Source of the DNA: an uncultured Lachnospiraceae bacterium
GTDB lineage: Bacteria; Bacillota; Clostridia; Lachnospirales; Lachnospiraceae
Length of the DNA: 21,549 bases
NCBI GenBank assembly: GCA_910584325.1
Contig: CAJTZH010000045.1
Span: 1-21,549, forward strand
Reading direction: 5' to 3'
The notes beneath the pieces are model-generated. The model did no database searches, was not told the origin of the DNA, and saw only the letters and a list, made by a program, of their open reading frames with translations. The translations under genes were made by a program, and so were the position numbers. Positions 5,033 through 12,990 of the stretch are shown piece after piece (position 1 is the first letter of the stretch; each line of letters begins with the position of its first letter).

Positions 5033-5413
5033 ATGAAAGAGTACGCAAAAACATTTTACAAAGGTGTGCGTTGGAAGAAGTGCAGAAAGGCATATATAGC
5101 TTACAGAGTTTCGGTGGACGGAGGACTATGCGAAGAATGTCATTGCCGTCTTGGCTACATCGTGCATCATAAGAAAGCAATCACAGAATTTAATATTGAT
5201 GACCCGGACATAACATATAACTTTGATAACCTTGAGTATGTCTGCAAGAACTGTCACGATATGTTTGACGGTCATGGGGTTGGTCATAGGGGCGCAGCGC
5301 CGCTTTGTATTTTTGATGAAGAAGGTCAGCCGATTTCTTTGAGAGAAATTGACAGACTCCCCCCATCAGAGGACGGTGATGTGCTCCCGGAAAGACCGAG
5401 ACCCCCAGATTGA
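5033..5413 (+). CDS. HNH endonuclease of the packaging module
   Basis: This 126-aa protein has the HNH layout of phage packaging nucleases: C33-x2-C36, the catalytic histidine pair HH at 45-46, the asparagine in FDNLEYVC (N66), then C71-x2-C74 and H75. Two Cys pairs hold the structural zinc and the beta-beta-alpha core binds a metal and cuts DNA. HNH proteins beside terminase genes in HK97-like phages help cut concatemers at cos sites. The C-terminal tail (about residues 107-126) is proline-rich and disordered. The ribosome site is weak. The gene lies immediately upstream of the small terminase gene. Confidence 0.88.
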   Translation: MKEYAKTFYKGVRWKKCRKAYIAYRVSVDGGLCEECHCRLGYIVHHKKAITEFNIDDPDITYNFDNLEYVCKNCHDMFDGHGVGHRGAAPLCIFDEEGQPISLREIDRLPPSEDGDVLPERPRPPD

Positions 5414-5451
5414 TTGAATACACAGGTCGCGCGTAAAGGGGGTGTGGTATA

Positions 5452-5907
5452 TTGGCAAAAAAGCTGATGGATTATGAAAAAATTGAAAAGGAGGCGGAGC
5501 GCGAAGAAGCCGCAAGGGAAGCGAGGATAGACAAAGCAACTACCTATCTGGAGAATAAAAAGCGGATTAACAAAGAGAAAAACCGGCTTAAGAAACTCTT
5601 TGTGGAAATTGATAAAAAAAAGAAGGATTTAGTGGATGCAACGATAGCGGACGTGGCATTTATGACAGTTACCATGCAGGAACTGCGCGAAGAAATCGCC
5701 CGCGAAGGTACAAAGATAGTATATCAGAACGGAGAGAACCAGTGGGGTGAGAAACAGAGCCCAAGCGTACAGACGTATTTGCAGATGTCGCAGAAACTCA
5801 CGGCTGCCATGAAGCTGTTGAACGATTGTATGCCAAAAGAGCTTACTGTTCCGGCAAATAAAACAGATGACTTCGATGAGTTTATAAAGAAGAAGGAGGA
5901 TATTTAG
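5452..5907 (+). CDS. Terminase small subunit, P27-family-like
   Basis: The TTG start at 5452 is chosen because AAAGGGGGTG (5436-5445) sits 6 bases before it. The 151-aa protein begins with a strongly charged helical region (residues 1-55), contains the conserved block LVDATIADVAFMTVTMQEL (about 60-78), and has an NPxV-like 'SPSVQTYLQMSQKLTAAMKLL' region (about 106-126). This is typical of P27-type small terminases, which recognise the packaging site and present DNA to the large subunit. Its stop overlaps the GTG start of the large subunit (TAGTG). Confidence 0.85.
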   Translation: MAKKLMDYEKIEKEAEREEAAREARIDKATTYLENKKRINKEKNRLKKLFVEIDKKKKDLVDATIADVAFMTVTMQELREEIAREGTKIVYQNGENQWGEKQSPSVQTYLQMSQKLTAAMKLLNDCMPKELTVPANKTDDFDEFIKKKEDI

Positions 5908-7601
5908 TGGCGAACAAAGTGAATTACCCGCTTGATTACAACCCGGTCATGGAGTACTGGAATAAGATTGAGAGTGGGGAAGAGATTGTATCAAAGAAAA
6001 TTTATAATCTTTACAAATATTTAGCTTACCTTGTAAATAATCCGGGTGAGTATTTTTATTCCCCGAAGAGGGCAAATCATATATTGGAGTTTGCGGAAAA
6101 TTATTGTGTTATTTCAAAAGGATTGGGCGCAGGACGTTATACAAAACTTGAGCTTTGGGAAAAGGCGCATCTGGCAGCAGTATTCGGGTTTATTGATAAA
6201 AACTGCAACCGGATGTGCCGGGAGTCGCTGATGATAGTGGGAAAAAAGAATGGAAAATCCCTTCTGGATTCCATCGTCGGGTTATATATGCTGATTGCCG
6301 ACGGGGAACCGGGACCCGAGGTTTACGCAGTGGCTACAAAACGTGATCAGGCAAGAATTGTATGGAACGAGGCGAAAAGCATGGTCCGTAAATCGGATAA
6401 GCTGCGTAAACGGATAAAAATGCTGGTGGCGGAACTTTCAAGCGAACTCTATAACGACGGGATATTTAAACCGCTGGCATCCGACAGTGACACTCTGGAC
6501 GGATTAAATGTACATTGTGTCATCATGGACGAAATCCACCAGTGGAAAAACGGAAAGGCGCTGTATGACATTATGGCGGACGGAACATCCGCCAGAGACC
6601 AGCCGCTTGTTTATATGACGACCACGGCGGGAACAATCCGGGAAGATATTTATGATAAGAAATATGAAGAAGCAGAACGGGTTATCAACGGACTGTTTGA
6701 TGAAAACGGTTATCATGATATTCATTTTCTTCCATTCATCTATGAACTGGACAGCAGGAAAGAGTGGACGGAGGAAAGCTGCTGGAAGAAAGCAAATCCG
6801 GGTCTTGGCACGATTAAAAAGTTACAGACGCTGCGGGATAAGGTGGAAAAAGCAAAAGGAAACCCTACGGATGTAAAGAACCTTGTCTGCAAGGAATTTA
6901 ACATCAGGGAGACATCGACGGAATCGTGGCTGACCTTTGAACAGATTGACAACAGAACATTGTTTGACTGGAGAGAGTTAAAGCCGCGTTACGGAATAGG
7001 CGGAGTGGATTTATCCAGCAACATCGACCTGACAAACGCGACTGTTATCTTTATGGTTCCGGGCGATGACAGAATATATGTACTCCAGATGTACTGGCTA
7101 CCGGAGGATTTATTGGAACAACGTGTAAGGGAAGATAAAATACCGTATGATATCTGGAAAGAACAGGGACTTTTAAGAACCTGCCCCGGTAATAAGGTGC
7201 ATTACAGGTATGTAGTACAGTGGTTTCAGGAAATACAGCAGGATTATGATATTTTTCTTTTCAAATGCGGATATGATTCGTGGAGCGCACAGTATTTTGT
7301 TGAGGACATGGAGAACAATTTCGGAAAGACTGTTATGGATAGTGTAATACAGGGAAAGAAAACGCTGTCAGGACCGATGAAGTCTCTTGGTGCGGATTTA
7401 TCAGCAAAGAGGATTATTTACAATAATAATCCGATTCTCAAATGGTGTCTGACCAATACGTCCGTCGATGTAGACCGCAACGATAATATCCAGCCCGCAA
7501 AGGGAAATCTGGGAACACGCAGAATTGACGGCATGGCAGGACTTCTCGACGCTTATGTGACACTGGAAAGAAACTGGGACGATTACCAGAGCATGATTTA
7601 G
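5907..7601 (+). CDS. terL: Terminase large subunit
   Basis: This 564-aa protein (GTG start) is the packaging motor ATPase and nuclease. It has a Walker A variant GKKNGKS (residues 112-118), a Walker B CVIMDE (204-209, with D208 and catalytic E209) and a coupling motif TTTAG (238-242). The nuclease domain (RNase H fold) shows acidic residues in GGVDLSS (D368), GYDSWS (D457) and RIDGMAG (D541), a likely metal triad. Length and motifs fit the Terminase_1 group that packages cos-ended genomes into HK97-type heads. It is translationally coupled to the small subunit and 9 bases upstream of the portal gene. Confidence 0.95.
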   Translation: MANKVNYPLDYNPVMEYWNKIESGEEIVSKKIYNLYKYLAYLVNNPGEYFYSPKRANHILEFAENYCVISKGLGAGRYTKLELWEKAHLAAVFGFIDKNCNRMCRESLMIVGKKNGKSLLDSIVGLYMLIADGEPGPEVYAVATKRDQARIVWNEAKSMVRKSDKLRKRIKMLVAELSSELYNDGIFKPLASDSDTLDGLNVHCVIMDEIHQWKNGKALYDIMADGTSARDQPLVYMTTTAGTIREDIYDKKYEEAERVINGLFDENGYHDIHFLPFIYELDSRKEWTEESCWKKANPGLGTIKKLQTLRDKVEKAKGNPTDVKNLVCKEFNIRETSTESWLTFEQIDNRTLFDWRELKPRYGIGGVDLSSNIDLTNATVIFMVPGDDRIYVLQMYWLPEDLLEQRVREDKIPYDIWKEQGLLRTCPGNKVHYRYVVQWFQEIQQDYDIFLFKCGYDSWSAQYFVEDMENNFGKTVMDSVIQGKKTLSGPMKSLGADLSAKRIIYNNNPILKWCLTNTSVDVDRNDNIQPAKGNLGTRRIDGMAGLLDAYVTLERNWDDYQSMI

Positions 7602-7610
7602 GAGGCATAT

Positions 7611-8861
7611 GTGAGACTATTCAGGAAGAGAGAACCAACGGTAACAAATGAAAAAGCTGATAAAAATGTGATGAAGATGGTCACGACATACGGGGAGCAT
7701 TTTTATGCATTCGATGGGAAAATATACAACAGCGATATCGTGCGCGCCTGTATCCGCCCGAAGGTCAAGGCAATCGGTAAGCTGGTGGGAAAGCATATCC
7801 GCACGACGCCGGAGGGACTGACTGTCAATCCTGACGCGAATATCCGCTTTATCCTGTCAGAACCAAATCCCTATATGTCGGGGCAGATGATGCAGGAAAA
7901 GGTAGCCGCGCAGTTATGCCTGAACGGTAACGCGTTTATTCTGGTTATCCGTGATGAGTTCGGAAAACCGTTACAGCTGTATCCGATTCCGTGTATATTG
8001 GTGGAAACGGTGTATGTGGAAAGCGAGCTGTATTTGAAATTCCAATACAGAAACGGCAAGTCGGGAACATTCCCGTACCGGGACATCATCCATCTGAGAA
8101 GGGATTATAATGAGAATGATATATTTGGTGAAAGTCCGATAAGCACGCTGAAACCGTTAATGGAAGTTATCGGAACCATAGACCAGGGAATTATCAAGGC
8201 AATCAAAAACAGCGGCGTCATCCGCTGGCTTCTGACATTTACGCAGGCATTGAGAGAAGAGGATTTAAAGAAGAATGTAAAAGCCTTTGTTGATAATTTC
8301 CTTAGTATCGACAGTGAAACGTTTGGAGCAGCGGGTGTTGACCAAAAAGCAACCGCAACACGGATTGAGCCAAAGGACTATGTTCCGAATGCCTCCGTGA
8401 CGGAGAAAACCATAGAAAGGCTGTATTCGTTCTTTAATACCAATAAGAAGATAGTGCAGTCTAACTGGACAGAGGATGAATGGAACGCCTATTATGAGGC
8501 GGAGATTGAGCCGGACGCAATCCAGATGTCGGATACATATACAACGGCATTGTTCAGCAGACGGGAACGGGGGTGTGGAAACAAAATCATATTTGAGGCG
8601 AGCAACCTGCAGTGTGCGAGTTTGCAGTCTAAACTTGCAATGGTACAGATGGTTGACCGCGGGGCGTTGACGCCAAATGAATGGAGAGGACTGTTAGGAC
8701 TGGCACCGTTAGAAGGAGGAGACGTGCCAATCAGAAGGCTTGACACGCAGGTTGTCAACATGATAAACGATACCCTGAATAAAATGAACTCGGAAAACTA
8801 TGTGGTGATGGCAGGTCTTATCAGTAAAATGCTTTTAACAGCGGAAAGGAGGGAAACATAG
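7611..8861 (+). CDS. Portal protein, HK97 family
   Basis: This 416-aa protein has a GTG start 7 bases after GGAGG. The portal ring sits at one head vertex and is the DNA gate. Family features are a start with a disordered charged N-terminus, 'VRACIRPKVKAIGKL' (about residues 44-58), the conserved 'NGNAFILVIRD' strand (about 105-115), and the 'DIIHLRRDYNENDIFGESPI' block (about 163-182). The C-terminal clip/crown part includes 'GALTPNEWRGLLGLAPLEGGD', typical of this family. It lies between the large terminase and the head protease, as expected. Confidence 0.93.
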   Translation: MRLFRKREPTVTNEKADKNVMKMVTTYGEHFYAFDGKIYNSDIVRACIRPKVKAIGKLVGKHIRTTPEGLTVNPDANIRFILSEPNPYMSGQMMQEKVAAQLCLNGNAFILVIRDEFGKPLQLYPIPCILVETVYVESELYLKFQYRNGKSGTFPYRDIIHLRRDYNENDIFGESPISTLKPLMEVIGTIDQGIIKAIKNSGVIRWLLTFTQALREEDLKKNVKAFVDNFLSIDSETFGAAGVDQKATATRIEPKDYVPNASVTEKTIERLYSFFNTNKKIVQSNWTEDEWNAYYEAEIEPDAIQMSDTYTTALFSRRERGCGNKIIFEASNLQCASLQSKLAMVQMVDRGALTPNEWRGLLGLAPLEGGDVPIRRLDTQVVNMINDTLNKMNSENYVVMAGLISKMLLTAERRET

Positions 8862-8862
8862 C

Positions 8863-9564
8863 GTGAAGCACAGAATTGATATCCGCGGCGTCATGATACC
8901 GAATGATTATAAGTGGTATTACGACTGGTTCAATGAGGACAGCACCTGTCCGGCGGATGTGCAGAAAATATTGGATGCATACCGGGACGGTGATGAGATT
9001 GAAGTGTACGTCAATTCGCCGGGCGGCGTCATTGAGGTAGGCTCCGAGATTTATACGCTTCTTCGCCGGATGAAAGAGAATGTAAAAATCTATATCACAG
9101 GGGAAGCGTGCAGCGCAGCGTCTATTATATCAATGGCGGCGTATTGTGAAATGGCGCCGACGGCGCTGATGATGGTTCATTGCGTTTCAGGCGCGGTCAG
9201 GGGCAACCACAACGATTTGGAACATCAGGCGGAAGTGCTGCGGACTGCCGACAGGGCATTATGCACGGCATACATGGAAAAGGCAGGCATGACGGAAGAG
9301 GAAGCGCTTGAGATGATGGAAGCGGAAACATGGCTGACGGCACAGCAGGCGAAGGAAAGAGGACTGATTGACGCGGTTATGTTTGAGGAAGAGAAAGAAG
9401 AAAAACAGCCGCTTGTGGCAGGACCTTTATTCTCGCTCCCGTCAGACGAGCAAATGGAAAAAGTGAAAAGAATGATAAAACAAACAGACGAGCCTGAAAC
9501 AAACGGCGCATCTGTTTTTTTATTACAGCAAAAACTAAATTTATTAAAGTTAAAGGAGAATTAA
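8863..9564 (+). CDS. ClpP-like head maturation protease
   Basis: This 233-aa protein has a GTG start and a GGAAAGGAGGG ribosome site within the portal gene's end. The fold is ClpP/crotonase-like: an EIEVYVNSPGG strand and turn (residues 45-55), the nucleophile in GEACSAAS (S84), the histidine in MMVHCVSG (H106) and an acidic residue in ERGLIDAV (D170). It removes the scaffolding N-terminus of the capsid protein during head maturation. The last ~50 residues are charged and lack the protease fold; in related phages such tails can contribute to scaffolding. Confidence 0.92.
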   Translation: MKHRIDIRGVMIPNDYKWYYDWFNEDSTCPADVQKILDAYRDGDEIEVYVNSPGGVIEVGSEIYTLLRRMKENVKIYITGEACSAASIISMAAYCEMAPTALMMVHCVSGAVRGNHNDLEHQAEVLRTADRALCTAYMEKAGMTEEEALEMMEAETWLTAQQAKERGLIDAVMFEEEKEEKQPLVAGPLFSLPSDEQMEKVKRMIKQTDEPETNGASVFLLQQKLNLLKLKEN

Positions 9565-9568
9565 GAAC

Positions 9569-10906
9569 ATGCCAAAAAAGAAGTATTTAGCACAGAGAAA
9601 ACAATTAATGGATGAGGCGCAGCAGCTTATCATAGACGGAAAGGCGGAAGAAGCGCAGGCAAAGATAGCCGAAGTCGATAAACTGGATGAGGATTATGAA
9701 AAGATAGCGCAGGCTATGGCTAATTTTAACGCTTTGAATACAGAACCGAAGTTCGCGGCTCCGGTTACGGTTCAGGAAGCGTTCGGAGGAAATAAAGAAG
9801 CGGAGCGTGACTGGAAGTCGGACGAATACAAAACGGCATGGGCGAAAACCATGCAGGGCAGAGAACTGACCGCGGAAGAGGACGGCGTATTTAAAATGGT
9901 AAATGAAGCATTTACCCATACAACCAAGAATACAGGAATCGTTATTCCGGAAACGGTTTCAAAAGGTATCTGGGAAGAGGCGGAAAAGCTGTATCCTTAT
10001 TATGCGGACGTGACCAAAACACACGTGAACGGAGTGCTTACAGTTCTTCAGGAAGATACGTCCAGTGACGCAGGTTGGTACGAAGAGGAAAACGAGACGG
10101 ACGACGGCAAGGAAACATTTAAGGAAATCACGCTTTCCGGCTGCGAACTTGCGAGAAACATCAATGTATCGTGGAAACTCCGTGAAATGGCTATCGAAGA
10201 TTTCATTCCGTATATTCAGAAGAAACTTGGAAAGAAGATGGGAGCGGGAGCCGGTTACGGGGCAACGCACGGAGCAGGCGCAAAGGCGGAAAGCGGGAAG
10301 CCGGAGCCGATGGGCGTCGTGACGGCGCTGCTTGCGCAGGAAGGAACGCCGCAGGTGGTGACATATTCCGGTCAGATTACATATGACAATATCGTTGCGG
10401 TAAGAGCAAAGTTAAAGTATAATCCTTCGATTTATGCGAATAACGACACCATCTGGAACCAGCTTGCAAAGGTGAAGGATAATAACGGACGTCCGCTGTT
10501 TATCCCGGACGTGACAGGAAGCGGTCAGTTCCGTATTCTTGGAATGATTGTCAAAGAAGACGACTCCATGAAAAACGGTGAAGTTCTCTTCTCGGACGCG
10601 GGCGTGGGATACCTTATGAATATCAATAAAGAGACCACCCTCACGACAGAAGAACATGCGAAAAAGAGAAATACCGATTACTGCGCATACGCCATTATGG
10701 ACGGCAATGTCATTACAATGAAGGCGCACGCGCTTTTGATGCCGTCGGCAGAACCGGATAATAACGGCGGTCAGAGTGAAAAGGTAGTTTATGACGACAC
10801 GTATACGCTTGAGCAGTTAAAAAGCGCGGCGCAGGAAAAAGGTATCAGCGGATACAGCAGCATGAATAAGGCGGATTTGATTGCGGCGTTAAATGTCCTG
10901 GAATAA
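9569..10906 (+). CDS. Major capsid protein, HK97 fold, with C-terminal Rho_N/SAP-like domain
   Basis: This 445-aa protein has an N-terminal delta (scaffold) region, residues 1 to about 60, predicted as one long helical rod rich in K, E, A and Q. The protease encoded upstream would remove it. The HK97-fold body shows 'TKNTGIVIPETVSKGIWEEAEK' (split over about residues 117-138) and the spine/P-domain blocks 'ITLSGCELARNINVSWKLREMAIEDF' (about 187-212). Unusually, after about residue 410 comes a short two-helix domain ('YTLEQLKSAAQEKGISGYSS' onwards, to LIAAL), which resembles Rho_N/HeH/SAP-like folds. AAAGGAG ribosome site. Confidence 0.92.
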   Translation: MPKKKYLAQRKQLMDEAQQLIIDGKAEEAQAKIAEVDKLDEDYEKIAQAMANFNALNTEPKFAAPVTVQEAFGGNKEAERDWKSDEYKTAWAKTMQGRELTAEEDGVFKMVNEAFTHTTKNTGIVIPETVSKGIWEEAEKLYPYYADVTKTHVNGVLTVLQEDTSSDAGWYEEENETDDGKETFKEITLSGCELARNINVSWKLREMAIEDFIPYIQKKLGKKMGAGAGYGATHGAGAKAESGKPEPMGVVTALLAQEGTPQVVTYSGQITYDNIVAVRAKLKYNPSIYANNDTIWNQLAKVKDNNGRPLFIPDVTGSGQFRILGMIVKEDDSMKNGEVLFSDAGVGYLMNINKETTLTTEEHAKKRNTDYCAYAIMDGNVITMKAHALLMPSAEPDNNGGQSEKVVYDDTYTLEQLKSAAQEKGISGYSSMNKADLIAALNVLE

Positions 10907-10911
10907 TCTGA

Positions 10912-10950
10912 TTTTAAGGGGGATACCGCAAAATGGTATTCCTCTTAAAA
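10912..10950. other. 16-bp hairpin after the capsid gene
   Basis: TTTTAAGGGGGATACC (10912-10927) pairs with GGTATTCCTCTTAAAA (10935-10950), with two G-U pairs, around a 7-base loop. The 3' arm is followed by CAGGG, not a T-run, so it is not a standard terminator. It lies between capsid and connector genes, where an mRNA-stabilising or processing stem would favour capsid overexpression (inference). Confidence 0.65.
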
Positions 10951-10966
10951 CAGGGAAAGGAGAGCT

Positions 10967-11254
10967 ATGTTAGACACAGTCAGAAAGGCGCTGCGGATAA
11001 GCGGGGAATATATGGACGATGAGATAAAGGACACCATCAGTGCCTGCTATAAGGATATGGCGCGTGTGGGAATCAGCGTTTTTAACAAGGATGGAACCGT
11101 GAAAAGAAATGTCGAGGCGGACCCGCTTGTCATTTCCTGTCAGAAGATGTACGCAAGGTGGCAGTTCAATTTTGAAAACGCGGCGGAACGATATATGCGC
11201 GCTTATGAGAACTGCCGTGACGGCATGGCTCTGTGTGGTGATTATCATGCGTGA
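10967..11254 (+). CDS. Head-tail connector (gp6-like)
   Basis: This 95-aa protein is nearly all helical: 'MLDTVRKALRISGEYMDDEI' at the start, 'TISACYKDMARVGI' (about residues 24-37), and a C-terminal helix bundle. This fits the gp6/YqbG-like connector family that forms a ring under the portal. Position right after the capsid is standard. GGGAAAGGAGAG ribosome site. The end overlaps the next gene by 8 bases. Confidence 0.8.
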   Translation: MLDTVRKALRISGEYMDDEIKDTISACYKDMARVGISVFNKDGTVKRNVEADPLVISCQKMYARWQFNFENAAERYMRAYENCRDGMALCGDYHA

Positions 11255-11567
11255 CAGGAAAGTTGTATTAATTACGCAGTACAAAGCCGGAAAAGAAATC
11301 AAAGAGGAGAGCGTGGAAGTATACGCGGAAGAAAAATCCGTGAAGTATGGACAGTTCCATGCTTCCTATGCCGCGGGTCTGGACGCGAAATACAATCTGG
11401 ACATTTATCCGGAAGAATACCGGCAGGCGGAAATCACGATTGACGGCGCAGTCTATGAGCCGACGCACGTGCTTTACAAGGGCAGGAGAATGGACATTAT
11501 CAGAACGTTTTCCGAGAATGAATATTCCATGGAGGTGACGGTTGGATATGGCAAACGCAAATATTAA
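11247..11567 (+). CDS. Head closure / head-tail joining protein
   Basis: The start is set at ATG 11247 (106 aa), because GGTGAT lies just upstream and the longer open frame to 11109 is only read-through in the connector gene. The protein is beta-rich: 'EESVEVYAEEKSVKYGQFHA' (about residues 17-36), an 'AEITIDGAVYEPTHVLYKGR' region (about 66-85) and a closing strand, as in SPP1 gp16-like head closure proteins (Phage_H_T_join). It bridges connector and tail. Family assignment rests on position and the strand pattern. Confidence 0.75.
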   Translation: MRDRKVVLITQYKAGKEIKEESVEVYAEEKSVKYGQFHASYAAGLDAKYNLDIYPEEYRQAEITIDGAVYEPTHVLYKGRRMDIIRTFSENEYSMEVTVGYGKRKY

Positions 11568-12003
11568 ATATGAAGAGGCAATCGACGAAATCCGCGCGAA
11601 AGTCGCGCGAATGTCCGAACTGATGGACAAAGAATCTAGTAGGGCATTGGATGAAATCGGCAAGGTGATTGAATCGAGCGTCATGATGACGGCGCCGGTG
11701 TCGGATAAGGAGTATTACTATTACAAGAATGGAAAAGGAGAAAGAACTAGAACGTGGAATGTTCATATTGCAGATGATGTCACGAGAAAGGTAAAACGCT
11801 CCAAGGAAAGCAAAATGAAGTATGTCACGGTTTCCGGCGACGAAAAGACATGGAGAAAATGGCATCTTGCAAATGACGGTCATGTTGCAAAGAACGGAAA
11901 GTTTGTTCCGGGAAATCATTTCGCAGATAAGGCGGAAATTAAGGCGGAGCATTATATTGACAATATTATAGAAAAAGCAATGGGAGGTGTGATTAAAAAT
12001 TGA
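11542..12003 (+). CDS. HK97-gp10-like head-tail / neck protein
   Basis: This 153-aa protein is the HK97 gp10-like morphogenesis protein. It has helical 'EEAIDEIRAKVARMSELMDK' near the start, a 'VIESSVMMTAPVSD' segment (about residues 43-56) typical of the family, and a basic KRSKESKMKY middle. It ends in a long helix 'HYIDNIIEKAMGGVI'. The TTG at 11542 lies 6 bases after GGAGG (11531-11535), while the ATG at 11548 lies 12 away; either may be used. The stop (12001-12003) overlaps the following gene. Confidence 0.8.
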   Translation: MDMANANIKYEEAIDEIRAKVARMSELMDKESSRALDEIGKVIESSVMMTAPVSDKEYYYYKNGKGERTRTWNVHIADDVTRKVKRSKESKMKYVTVSGDEKTWRKWHLANDGHVAKNGKFVPGNHFADKAEIKAEHYIDNIIEKAMGGVIKN

Positions 12004-12319
12004 CAGGTTAAAGGAATGGATTGCAGATGTATTGGAAGTGCCATACATATCGGAAGAGGATACAGTGATGGACGGCTCTTTTACACTGGAGCCGATTATC
12101 AGTGACGGACTGCGCGGAAACGGAGTGATTCAATCAAGTATCGACTATTATGCAGTCAATCTGTTTTATTCTGATAAAAAGGAACTGGTATCCGACGCAA
12201 GAAAATTATGCAGGATATTGTTACAAGATGGAATGATATGCGACACGCCGAGTTATACCTATGAAAGAGAGGCTGATATCTGGCGTGGAATGTTGCGGAT
12301 AGGAATGATAGGAGGATAA
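11999..12319 (+). CDS. Tail terminator/minor tail protein, probable ATT start
   Basis: The only standard start near the front is TTG at 12032 (95 aa), and it has no ribosome site. The frame is open further upstream to 11993 and codes for an amphipathic helix, IDRLKEWIADVLEVPYI, as is usual at the front of tail terminator proteins. An ATT at 11999 lies 11 bases after GGAGG (11983-11987) and would make a 106-aa protein. The remainder is alpha/beta, with 'YYAVNLFYSDKKELVSDARK' in the middle and a C-terminal strand pattern. Position between the gp10-like and major tail protein genes fits the tail terminator/completion role. ATT is a rare but known initiator. Confidence 0.6.
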   Translation: MDRLKEWIADVLEVPYISEEDTVMDGSFTLEPIISDGLRGNGVIQSSIDYYAVNLFYSDKKELVSDARKLCRILLQDGMICDTPSYTYEREADIWRGMLRIGMIGG

Positions 12320-12327
12320 GGAAGACA

Positions 12328-12990
12328 ATGGGAAATAAAATGAATAAGAGTAATCGGTCATACCGGATAAATATTAAAAATCCGGTTTATTGCGAGGTAA
12401 TAAGCGATACAGAGGAAAAAACAACATATGGTCCTGTGGCGTCATTAGGAGAGGCGCAGGAAATTCAGGTCACTTCTTCGATGGCTTCGGGAACTTTACA
12501 TGGCAATGGTGCGGTGGTTGATTCTACATCGCTGATGACAGGACTGGCAGTATCTATGAAGTTGACAAAACTGAACGTGGAAGTTGTGGCGGATATCTAT
12601 AGGTATGAAGTAACGGATGGTGTTGTGCAGGTTAAGGCAGGAACAGTACCGAAAGAGATTGCACTTGGGTATGAAGTGCAGCAGACAGACGGCAAATCAG
12701 AGTATGTATGGCTGTTAAAAGGAAAGCCAAAGCCGACAAATTCCACGGTTCAGCAGTCCGAAACCAATATTAATTACAGTACCGATACAATCGAAATTGA
12801 TTTCGTAAAGCGTATATCAGACGATATGTTAAGGTATTATGCAGACGCATCCAATCCTGAATTTACAAAAGAACAGGCGGATGCATGGTTTAATGAGGGA
12901 CCATCTACATTTCCGAAAAAGGCTGAAGCGCCGGAGGAAAATCAGGAAACGGTTAATACAGATGGGAGTGAACAGGAGGAGCAGATTTGA
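12328..12990 (+). CDS. Major tail protein (phi13-type)
   Basis: This 220-aa protein has strands with repeated S/T and G, the 'YGPVASLGEAQEIQVTSS' segment (about residues 31-48) and 'MASGTLHGNGAVVDSTS' (about 49-65). Further on are 'LGYEVQQTDGKSEYVWLLKG' (about 114-133) and 'TINYS-TDTIEIDF'-like strands. This order is that of the phi13-like major tail tube proteins, which stack as hexamer rings. The last ~25 residues are disordered and acidic. The following TTG start overlaps its stop (TTGA). Confidence 0.85.
   Translation: MGNKMNKSNRSYRINIKNPVYCEVISDTEEKTTYGPVASLGEAQEIQVTSSMASGTLHGNGAVVDSTSLMTGLAVSMKLTKLNVEVVADIYRYEVTDGVVQVKAGTVPKEIALGYEVQQTDGKSEYVWLLKGKPKPTNSTVQQSETNINYSTDTIEIDFVKRISDDMLRYYADASNPEFTKEQADAWFNEGPSTFPKKAEAPEENQETVNTDGSEQEEQI

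Noticed and set aside
5020..5157. Small ORF from ATG 5020
   Set aside because: It runs in another frame inside the HNH gene, is basic and shadow-like, and starts on the terminator tail.
9605..10729. Minus-strand frames across the capsid gene
   Set aside because: Shadows of the strongly supported capsid coding sequence; no start signals.
11109..11246. Longer front for the head closure protein
   Set aside because: This part overlaps the connector gene in another frame, is arginine- and cysteine-rich shadow sequence, and lacks a ribosome site; ATG 11247 has GGTGAT before it.
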